A stretch of 8,880 bases of DNA from JAYZAP01 sp964645285 (GTDB lineage Bacteria; Pseudomonadota; Alphaproteobacteria; JAAXGF01). The notes under the pieces were generated by a model. It did not search any database. It was not told the DNA's origin and saw nothing but the letters and a program-made list of their open reading frames with translations. Below are positions 1 to 5,570 of this stretch, piece by piece (the stretch's first letter is position 1; the number at the start of each line of letters is the position of its first letter). Where the stretch lies: assembly GCA_964645285.1 (NCBI GenBank), contig CAZYDR010000137.1, positions 1-8,880 on the forward strand. Reading direction: 5' to 3'. The position numbers were made by a program, and so were the translations under genes.

Positions 1-206
1 TTTTTCAGGGTCTGGTGCCAACGCTCGATCTTGCCCTGGGTCTGGGGATGATAGGCGATGCCTTCATGGCGACATAAAGCCGCGATGCTCTCCTCGCCGC
101 GCAGGCCCGATACCACGATCCGGATCTTCTCCTCAGCCGAATACTGCTTGCGCGTCTTGCGCCGAATATCCCGAACAGCTCTCTCCGCCGGGTTGCTCTT
201 GCTCAT
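1..206 (-). pseudogene. IS3-family transposase, OrfA start fused in frame to OrfB end (internal deletion), partial
   Basis: Translating the minus strand from the ATG at 206 gives MSKSNPAERAVRDIRRKTRK, followed by a segment that ends RHEGIA. This is the N-terminal DNA-binding part of an IS3-family OrfA, with its helix-turn-helix around the EEKIRIV and EESIAALCRHEGIA residues. At about positions 51-56 the frame passes directly into YHPQTQGKIERWHQTLK. That is the region just before the last acidic residue of the DDE integrase domain, near the OrfB C-terminus. The rest of OrfA and most of OrfB, including the first two catalytic acids, are missing, so no active transposase can be made. An in-frame ATG at 221 is an alternative start. 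The frame is still open at base 1. Family assignment is from remembered IS3 OrfA/OrfB sequences; the exact IS name is unknown. Confidence 0.75.
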
Positions 207-308
207 AGATTTCTGCCTCATCTTCGTTCCCTTCGATCACTACGATGAGCCAGATATCCTCCGTTAGACAATTACCTCAATTTGTCCCAAAGGCGCTGAC
301 GTCAGACA
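1..308 (-). mobile_element. Remnant of an IS3-family insertion sequence, left part, cut by window edge
   Basis: The minus strand encodes the start of an IS3-type OrfA joined to the end of the matching OrfB (see the pseudogene entry), so this is an IS relic and not an intact element. The outer end lies upstream of the OrfA start. Two similar octamers on the minus strand, TGTCTAAC starting at 270 and TGTCTGAC starting at 308, both begin with the TG expected at IS3-family tips. The true terminus cannot be fixed without the other end of the element, which lies beyond base 1. The right boundary given here is therefore the outermost candidate. No target-site duplication can be tested from this window. 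Confidence 0.6.
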
Positions 309-335
309 AATCACGCCGAACCGCCCAGAGCAAAC

Positions 336-353
336 GACTTCTTCAACAGCCTC
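336..353. repeat. Possible terminal repeat of a second IS
   Basis: On the minus strand this reads GAGGCTGTTGAAGAAGTC. It resembles the GGCTGTTGAAAAA-type ends common to several IS families in proteobacteria. No partner copy or transposase is visible here, so it may be a solo relic or a chance match. Confidence 0.2.
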
Positions 354-370
354 AGCTAATCTCAGAACAC

Positions 371-649
371 ATGATAAGAAGTTTCAAGGATCGCCGGGCC
401 GCGCATCTTTTTGATGGCGAACGGGTAGGCGCACTTCACGGCTTTTCCCGTCAGGCGGAAAAGCGCCTTCGTCTGTTCGACGCCGCCGTGACACTCGACT
501 CGCTCCGCATGTTGCCAAGCAATCGCGTCGCGGCCCTGAGAGGCGACCGCAAAGGCCAGTACGGCATCCGCATCAACCGCCAATGGCCGGTGTGTTTCGA
601 ATGGCGCGACGATGGCCCGCACAACGTCGAAATCGTCGACTATCACTGA
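371..649 (+). CDS. higB: HigB-type toxin of a type II toxin-antitoxin system
   Basis: This 92-residue protein matches the HigB branch of the RelE/ParE superfamily, whose members are ribosome-dependent mRNA endonucleases that slow translation. Visible family features are the MIRSFKDRRAAHLF start, the AEKRLRLFDAA helix (about residues 29-39), the LRGDRKGQYGIRINRQWPVCF core (about 56-76) and the short C-terminal strand VEIVDYH. The length is normal for HigB. The ATG at 371 was chosen because homology begins exactly there. The frame stays open back to 245, but those extra residues look like non-coding sequence and overlap the IS flank. No strong ribosome binding site precedes it. The stop is 11 bases before higA, so toxin precedes antitoxin, the usual HigBA order. 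Function is inferred from the family; the residues are all visible. Confidence 0.88.
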   Translation: MIRSFKDRRAAHLFDGERVGALHGFSRQAEKRLRLFDAAVTLDSLRMLPSNRVAALRGDRKGQYGIRINRQWPVCFEWRDDGPHNVEIVDYH

Positions 650-660
650 ACGGAGACAAT

Positions 661-957
661 ATGCCCCGCGAACCGATTCACCCCGGCGAGTTCCTCGCCG
701 ACGAACTCGAGGAACTCGCCATGAGCGCCGCCGCCCTGGCCCGCATTATCCAGGTTCCGCCGAACCGAGTATCGCAGATTATCGCTGGCAAACGAAACCT
801 CACGGCGGACACCGCTCTTCGGCTGGGCCGGTATTTTGGGACTGGGCCGGAACTGTGGCTGAATCTCCAGCAGGCCTACGAGCTGGACTTGGCCCAGCAG
901 GCAACCGGCCACGAAATCGCAAGAATTCCCTGCCGCGAACATGCTCACCAACCGTAA
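661..957 (+). CDS. higA: HigA-type antitoxin, XRE-family DNA-binding protein
   Basis: This 98-residue protein is a HigA antitoxin. It would bind and neutralise HigB and, through its helix-turn-helix, repress the higBA promoter. The N-terminus MPREPIHPGEFLADELEELA is the classic HigA opening. The helix-turn-helix spans about residues 22-56, with the recognition helix around PPNRVSQIIAGKRNLTADTA. A family-typical GPELWLNLQQAYELDLA segment follows (about 62-79). The C-terminal tail, from about residue 85, is less conserved. GGAG at 652-655 sits 5 bases before the ATG, which supports this start over the longer in-frame one at 583 inside higB. It is co-transcribed with higB. Its 3' end faces the end of mutL, 57 bases away. 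Confidence 0.9.
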   Translation: MPREPIHPGEFLADELEELAMSAAALARIIQVPPNRVSQIIAGKRNLTADTALRLGRYFGTGPELWLNLQQAYELDLAQQATGHEIARIPCREHAHQP

Positions 958-1014
958 GGTCTGATCGCGGACTGCAGAGGTAGAATCATCCTGGCCTGTA
1001 GCCCGGAATCCCCC

Positions 1015-2844
1015 TTACCTTCGCCCGAACAGCTTCTCGATGTCGGCGAGTTTGAGTTCCACGTAGGTCGGGCGGCCGTGGTTGCATTGGCCGGAGTGCG
1101 GGGTGGCTTCCATTTCTCGCAGCAGGGCGTTCATTTCGGCCATGGTCAGGACGCGGCCGGCGCAGACGCTGCCGTGGCACGCCATGGTCGAGCAGACGTC
1201 GGCAAGACGTTCCTTGAGGGCCAGGGTGTCGCCGACCTCGGCGAGTTCGTCGGCGAGGTCGCGGATCAGGCCCTGAATGTCGGTCTCGCCGAGCATGGCC
1301 GGGGTCTCGCGCACCACCACGGCGCCGGGGCCGAAAGCCTCGATGATCAGGCCGAGTTCAGCGAACTGCTCGACCCGCTGGGCGAGGCGCTCGACCGACG
1401 GCTCATCGAGATCGACGACCTCGGGGATCAACATGCCCTGGCGGGCGACGCCCTGATCATCGAGGGCCTTCTTCATACGCTCGTAGACCAGGCGCTCATG
1501 GGCGGCGTGCTGATCGACGATGACGATGCCATCATCAGTCTGGGCGACCACATAGGTGGCGTGGAGCTGGCCTCGGGCCGCGCCCAGGGGATAGCCCACG
1601 GTGCCATCGTCCTCGGGCGCCGTCTCGCCACGCCCTGAGGGCGCCTGGAAATCGCCGGCCAACGGCGCACCGTAGGCGGCCACCGCCTCGGCCAGGCCGA
1701 ACGATGGATAATCCGGCGGCGGCGCGGCGCGGTAGCCCCGGTCGGAATGCTGACTAAGCTGGAGCGCCGGGCCTTCGTGGGGGCGGAAGGCGGCGAGGGC
1801 GGCGTCGCCGACCGTGGTCGAGGCCCGGTGCCCGGCCTCGGACAGGGCGTGTTTGATCGCGCCGACGATGAGCCCGCGCACCACCCCGGCATCGCGAAAC
1901 CGCACTTCCGCCTTGGCCGGGTGGACGTTGACGTCAACCGCGTCCGACGGCACCTCAAGGAATAGGGCGACCATGGGGTGACGGTCGCGCGCCAGGAAAT
2001 CCGCATAGGCGCCGCGCAGCGCGCCATAAAGCAGCTTGTCGCGTACCGGGCGGCCGTTGACGAACAGGAATTGCGCCTGGGCATTACCCCGGCTGAGGGT
2101 CGGCAGCCCGGCGTAGCCGGTGAGACGGACGCCTTCGCGTTCGGCATTGATGGCCAGGGCGTTGTCGGCGAACTCGCGGCCCGTGATGGCGCCGAGGCGT
2201 TCAAGCCGGGCGTCGAGAAGATCGCCCTGAACAGCGCCGAGACGCAGCACCTCGCGCTCGTCGGCGGTCAGGCTGAAGGCGATCTCGGGATGGACCATGG
2301 CGAGGCGCTTGATGGCGTCGACCGCGTGGTTCTGCTCGGTGCGCTGGGCTTTAAGAAACTTGAGCCGGGCCGGCGTAGCGTAAAACAAGTCGCGCACCTC
2401 GACCCGGGTGCCCTTGCCCAGCGCCGCCGGGGCGACCGCGCCCTTGGCCCCGCCCTCTACATGGATCGACCAGGCCTCGTCGGCGCCCACGGCACGGCTG
2501 GTAATAGTCAAGCGGCAAACCCCGCCGATGGACGGTAGAGCCTCGCCGCGAAAACCCAAAGCGATGATGTTGAGCAGATCGCCGTCATCGGCGAGCTTGG
2601 AGGTGGCATGGCGCTCGACCGCCAGGGCTAGGCCGTCCGGTTCCATGCCATGGCCGTCGTCGGCCACTGAAATCAGCGTGCGGCCGCCGCCGTCCATAAC
2701 CACGTCGATGCGCCGCGCCCCGGCGTCAATGGCGTTCTCCACCAGTTCCTTGATAGCCGAGGCCGGCCGCTCGATGGCTTCGCCGGCGGCGATGCGGTTG
2801 ACCGTGGCCGTCGGCAGGATACGGATGGTCAAGCCTATGGTCAT
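1015..2844 (-). CDS. mutL: DNA mismatch repair protein MutL, endonuclease type
   Basis: This 609-residue protein couples MutS mismatch recognition to strand removal. The N-terminal GHKL ATPase is complete: ELVENAIDAGA (33-43, general base E33 and Mg-binding N37), DDGHGM (62-67), RHATSKL (78-84), GFRGEAL (97-103) and the GKGTRVEVRDLFYATPARLK block (143-162). A proline- and glycine-rich linker covers about 340-425. The C-terminal dimerisation domain carries DQHAAHERLVYE (444-455), which fits DQHA(X)2E(X)4E, plus ACHGSV (555-560), CNHGRP (587-592) and the final FGRR. These are the metal-binding motifs of nicking MutL proteins, so this one probably cuts DNA itself and does not rely on MutH. The ATG at 2844 overlaps the pgi stop as ATGA, which favours it over the TTG at 2832 and implies translational coupling. 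Confidence 0.97.
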   Translation of the reverse strand: MTIGLTIRILPTATVNRIAAGEAIERPASAIKELVENAIDAGARRIDVVMDGGGRTLISVADDGHGMEPDGLALAVERHATSKLADDGDLLNIIALGFRGEALPSIGGVCRLTITSRAVGADEAWSIHVEGGAKGAVAPAALGKGTRVEVRDLFYATPARLKFLKAQRTEQNHAVDAIKRLAMVHPEIAFSLTADEREVLRLGAVQGDLLDARLERLGAITGREFADNALAINAEREGVRLTGYAGLPTLSRGNAQAQFLFVNGRPVRDKLLYGALRGAYADFLARDRHPMVALFLEVPSDAVDVNVHPAKAEVRFRDAGVVRGLIVGAIKHALSEAGHRASTTVGDAALAAFRPHEGPALQLSQHSDRGYRAAPPPDYPSFGLAEAVAAYGAPLAGDFQAPSGRGETAPEDDGTVGYPLGAARGQLHATYVVAQTDDGIVIVDQHAAHERLVYERMKKALDDQGVARQGMLIPEVVDLDEPSVERLAQRVEQFAELGLIIEAFGPGAVVVRETPAMLGETDIQGLIRDLADELAEVGDTLALKERLADVCSTMACHGSVCAGRVLTMAEMNALLREMEATPHSGQCNHGRPTYVELKLADIEKLFGRR

Positions 2845-4136
2845 TGATGTGGTTCTCCGGCCAGATAGGCGCGGGCCAGGGCCTTGCCGTCGTCCACCGC
2901 CGGTTGGTCGAACGGCGCCACGTCGATGAGCCCGGCGGTGATGATGCTCTCGAGCATGAAATGCATCAGCAGGGCGCCGAGGTTGTGCTCATCGAGAGCT
3001 TCGAGATGCATGCGCCGCACCGGGCGGCCGTGGCCGGCCAAGGTCTCGGCGGTAGCGCGCTGTTCCGCCGCCATGAGATCACCCAGGGTGCGGCCTTCGA
3101 GATAGGCCAGGTCCTGGTCATCGGACGGTGGCACCATGGGCCCGGCGCCATGGCGGTCCAACATGATCAGGGTGAACATTTTATCATGGGGGCCGCCGAG
3201 CCAGAGCTGGAGTTGGCTGTGCTGGTCGGTAGCGCCGAGGGCGTCGATGGGCGTGGTGCCGGTACCGTCCTTGCCCAGGCTTTCGGCCCACAACTGGCGG
3301 AACCAGCGGCCGAACGGCGCCAGGCGATCAGCGTAGGGCATGAGTACGGTCTGGCTGATGTTCTGCTCGCGCAGCAGGCCCACAGCGATGGCCGCGCCCA
3401 CCGCCGGCGGGCAGGCGCTGGGGTTGCGGGCGTTGAACGCCACGTCGAGCACCATGGCCGCGCCGCGACGCAGGGCCCGCACATCAAGCCCGGCAATCAG
3501 CGCCGGCAACAGGCCGACCAGGGACAGCACCGAATAGCGCCCGGCAATGCCGGGATCATGATCGAGGATCGGAATGGCGAAGCGTTCAGCGAGGCGGCGC
3601 AGCGGTGATTCGCCAGGCTGGACAATGGCGGCCATATGGCGGGAAATCAGGTCCTCGCCCACCGCGTCACGCAGCTTACCAATGCAGATTAGGGTCTGAG
3701 CCAGGGTCTCGGCGGTAGCGCCGGACTTGGAAATGGCAATGAAGCCGGTGAATGCCGGATCGCAGTCATTGAACAGCGCCGCAAAACTGTCGGGGTCGAT
3801 GTTGTCGGCGAAGTGAAGCCTTGGCGAGACGTTTTCCGCCAGGGCGCACAGGGTCTGGCCGCCGAGGCTGGAACCGCCGGCGCCGAGCACCACCACGTGG
3901 TCGAACCGGGCGCGGTAATCATCGGCGATAGCTTCCAGCACCGCCAGATCGTCGTCCCGGTGGGGCAGGCGAAGAAGCGCGTAGTCACCGGATTTGGGCC
4001 GGGCGCGAAGCTCGTCAAGCACCACACCGGCCTCATCCATAGCCTGGGCGAAGGCGTCCTTGCCGAGGCCGGCGCCGGCAATACGGGCGCCGAAACAGGT
4101 CTCGGTCAAATGGCCGTAAGGCAACGATTTTTCCAC
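2841..4136 (-). CDS. pgi: Glucose-6-phosphate isomerase
   Basis: PGI interconverts glucose 6-phosphate and fructose 6-phosphate in the cytosol. Numbered from the GTG at 4136 (431 residues), the motifs are: GAGGSSLGG (85-93) and SKSGATAET (136-144), which bind the sugar phosphate; GRYSV (199-203); WAESLGK (283-289, catalytic Glu285); GATDQHSQLQL (301-311, His306); and QPAVDDGK (411-418, catalytic Lys418). All key residues are present. It is a short PGI, unlike the roughly 550-residue enterobacterial form. The frame is open upstream to a GTG at 4217, with an ATG at 4187. I prefer 4136 because the upstream 27 codons have AT-rich, rare-looking codons, GGAG lies 9 bases before this GTG, and a TTTAAT box sits just ahead. 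The start is less certain than the product. It is the first gene of a pair with mutL. Confidence 0.9.
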   Translation of the reverse strand: MEKSLPYGHLTETCFGARIAGAGLGKDAFAQAMDEAGVVLDELRARPKSGDYALLRLPHRDDDLAVLEAIADDYRARFDHVVVLGAGGSSLGGQTLCALAENVSPRLHFADNIDPDSFAALFNDCDPAFTGFIAISKSGATAETLAQTLICIGKLRDAVGEDLISRHMAAIVQPGESPLRRLAERFAIPILDHDPGIAGRYSVLSLVGLLPALIAGLDVRALRRGAAMVLDVAFNARNPSACPPAVGAAIAVGLLREQNISQTVLMPYADRLAPFGRWFRQLWAESLGKDGTGTTPIDALGATDQHSQLQLWLGGPHDKMFTLIMLDRHGAGPMVPPSDDQDLAYLEGRTLGDLMAAEQRATAETLAGHGRPVRRMHLEALDEHNLGALLMHFMLESIITAGLIDVAPFDQPAVDDGKALARAYLAGEPHQ

Positions 4137-4161
4137 AGGTCTCGACTCCGCCGTGGGTGTA

Positions 4162-4167
4162 ATTAAA
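4162..4167 (-). promoter_or_regulatory. Possible -10 element for pgi-mutL
   Basis: The minus strand reads TTTAAT here, 5 of 6 matches to the sigma-70 -10 consensus, in a locally AT-rich patch of otherwise GC-rich sequence. It would place transcription start roughly 15-20 bases ahead of the GTG at 4136. No good -35 hexamer is visible at 16-18 bases, so this is tentative. It would lie inside the coding region if pgi really starts at 4187 or 4217. Confidence 0.3.
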
Positions 4168-4208
4168 CCTAGCAAATTCGCGGCCATGCCGCCAGCGCCG
4201 GAACGCCC

Positions 4209-4214
4209 TACAAT
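4209..4214 (+). promoter_or_regulatory. Possible -10 element for the AhpD-like gene
   Basis: TACAAT on the plus strand matches 5 of 6 bases of the sigma-70 -10 consensus and lies 43 bases ahead of the ATG at 4258. The -35 position is weak. Together with the TTTAAT on the other strand it suggests a divergent promoter region between 4137 and 4257. Confidence 0.3.
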
Positions 4215-4257
4215 CACTGCCGAAAACCCACCTCACCATAACTCACGGAGACCACTC

Positions 4258-4575
4258 ATGATCCACGATTACCCCGCCATGGCGAAGAACCTGAGCACGG
4301 AAATCCGCACCATGCGCCAAGGCATTCCCGACGTTATGAAGGGCTTTTCGGCGATGGCTCAGGCCGCCCTTGAAACCAAAGCGCTGGATACCAGGACCAA
4401 AGAGCTTATTGCCCTGGCCATCGGCATTACCGTGCGCTGTGACGGCTGCGTCGCGTTTCATGCCAAGGCGGCATTGGACCAGGGCGCCGGCCGTGACGAG
4501 ATGCTGGAGACCATCGGCATGGCCATTTACATGGGCGGCGGACCATCCATGGTCTACGACGCCCAGGCGCTTTAG
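4258..4575 (+). CDS. AhpD-like / carboxymuconolactone decarboxylase family protein, apparently cut short by an amber stop
   Basis: This 105-residue protein belongs to the AhpD-like superfamily, small helical proteins that include thiol-based peroxidase partners and gamma-carboxymuconolactone decarboxylases. The core KELIALAIGITVRCDGCVAF carries Glu49, Cys61, Cys64 and then His68. The spacing equals that of the AhpD proton-relay residues (Glu118, Cys130, Cys133, His137), so a CXXC redox role is likely; the substrate is unknown. MGGGPSMVY (92-100) is typical of the family. CGGAG at 4246-4250 is the ribosome binding site. Translation stops at TAG 4573-4575, but the frame continues as AYDQFAEKANPA to TAA 4612-4614. 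Relatives commonly end ALEAYDQFA, so the TAG probably replaced a Glu codon. The catalytic core is intact, so the product may still work. It is divergent from pgi. Confidence 0.85.
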   Translation: MIHDYPAMAKNLSTEIRTMRQGIPDVMKGFSAMAQAALETKALDTRTKELIALAIGITVRCDGCVAFHAKAALDQGAGRDEMLETIGMAIYMGGGPSMVYDAQAL

Positions 4576-4622
4576 GCCTACGACCAGTTCGCCGAAAAAG
4601 CCAACCCGGCGTAACACCGCCG

Positions 4623-5552
4623 TCAGCTTGCGATGGCGCCGCCTTCAAGCCTGCCGAACAGACCGGCCACATTCTCCGGGGTCATGACCCAGAGGTGGGA
4701 GGAGGGCTTGAAGGTGTAGGTGGCGTTGGTCAGGTAATTGCCGACCGTCGCGCGCACCCGATCCTGACTTTGGCCCCGCCAATAGCCGTCGTTGGCGCCG
4801 ACCAGCACATGGCTCTCGATGCCGATTGGCCCAGGCCGGCGCCGCAGCATGTGATCGAGCATGGCGTTGAAGCAACTCACCGAAACGTAATCCCAATAGA
4901 GGTTGGCAAAGATGAAACGGGATTCCAGATCGACCTTGTTTATGGTTTTGGCCTGGGACCCGAAGCGCCAACGGAGCGAGGTGCTGGTTTCCGGATTGAA
5001 CGCCGTGAGCAGGTTGTGGTTGGGATAGGCGAACCAGCGATGGCCGCCATGAACAAAGCCGTTAAGACCAAAGAACACGGATTCCCACAGGGTGTCGTCG
5101 AAATGGTCCGGCGCGCAGGCCCCCCATAGCAGTTTGAGCCGGCCCTCGGCCGCCGCCGATGCCAATTCATCGAAGGCATATACGAAATCATAAAAACCGT
5201 TGCTCGAGACCAGAACCACCACCTCGCCATGACGGTCAAGCAACTGTTTGATGTCGGCGACGATCACCGCGCGGCGGGCATCAAGATTGCCGGTGGTGTA
5301 CTTCTCCCAGATCGGCTTTGACGCCGAAAACGCGTCCAAATGGCAGCACCGCACATAGAAATTGTTGCCATAGAGGGCGTGGAGATTGGGAAAGATAAAA
5401 CGCACCTGCCCCGCCACACCACTGAATCCGGGAATAAAGTAGAACACCCGGCGCGGATTGTCGGGGCTGCCGTACTCCCGCACGTCGTCGTAAAAGTACT
5501 TAAAAAAGCTCAGTGATTCGAGATAGCGTTGTTTGAATTGCTGCTCGAGCAT
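4623..5552 (-). CDS. Uncharacterised alpha/beta-hydrolase-like protein
   Basis: I do not recognise this 309-residue protein by name. Several features suggest an alpha/beta-hydrolase fold: an early strand and loop FYFIPGFSGVAGQ (37-49) like an oxyanion-hole segment; VVLVSSNGFYDF (112-123), where Ser117 sits in an S-x-G elbow; GANDGYW (252-258) offering Asp255; and SSHLWVMTPENV (284-295) offering His286 near the C-terminus. The order Ser, Asp, His is correct for a catalytic triad, but the elbow lacks the usual first Gly of GxSxG. The middle (about 140-235) is rich in aromatic residues and may form a lid. There is no signal peptide or clear membrane helix. GGGAG lies 5 bases before the ATG. It starts 18 bases after the purine permease stop on the same strand, so the two are probably co-transcribed. 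Substrate and role are unknown. Confidence 0.75.
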   Translation of the reverse strand: MLEQQFKQRYLESLSFFKYFYDDVREYGSPDNPRRVFYFIPGFSGVAGQVRFIFPNLHALYGNNFYVRCCHLDAFSASKPIWEKYTTGNLDARRAVIVADIKQLLDRHGEVVVLVSSNGFYDFVYAFDELASAAAEGRLKLLWGACAPDHFDDTLWESVFFGLNGFVHGGHRWFAYPNHNLLTAFNPETSTSLRWRFGSQAKTINKVDLESRFIFANLYWDYVSVSCFNAMLDHMLRRRPGPIGIESHVLVGANDGYWRGQSQDRVRATVGNYLTNATYTFKPSSHLWVMTPENVAGLFGRLEGGAIAS

Positions 5553-5570
5553 GGCAGCTCCCGAGCCTGT

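Noticed and set aside
245..370. Longer in-frame start for higB at 245
   Set aside because: The extra 42 residues do not look like HigB, overlap the IS flank, and homology starts exactly at the ATG at 371.
958..1014. Terminator or small RNA between higA and mutL
   Set aside because: No clear inverted repeat or T tract is present in these 57 bases.
1078..1638. Long plus-strand frame opposite mutL
   Set aside because: It is a high-GC shadow of mutL with low-complexity Gly/Ala/Asp/Glu composition and no recognisable motif.
4607..4622. CGGCG-taacac-CGCCG hairpin between the AhpD-like gene and the hydrolase as a terminator
   Set aside because: The stem is only 5 base pairs and has no T tract on either strand. 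Such stems arise often by chance in GC-rich DNA.
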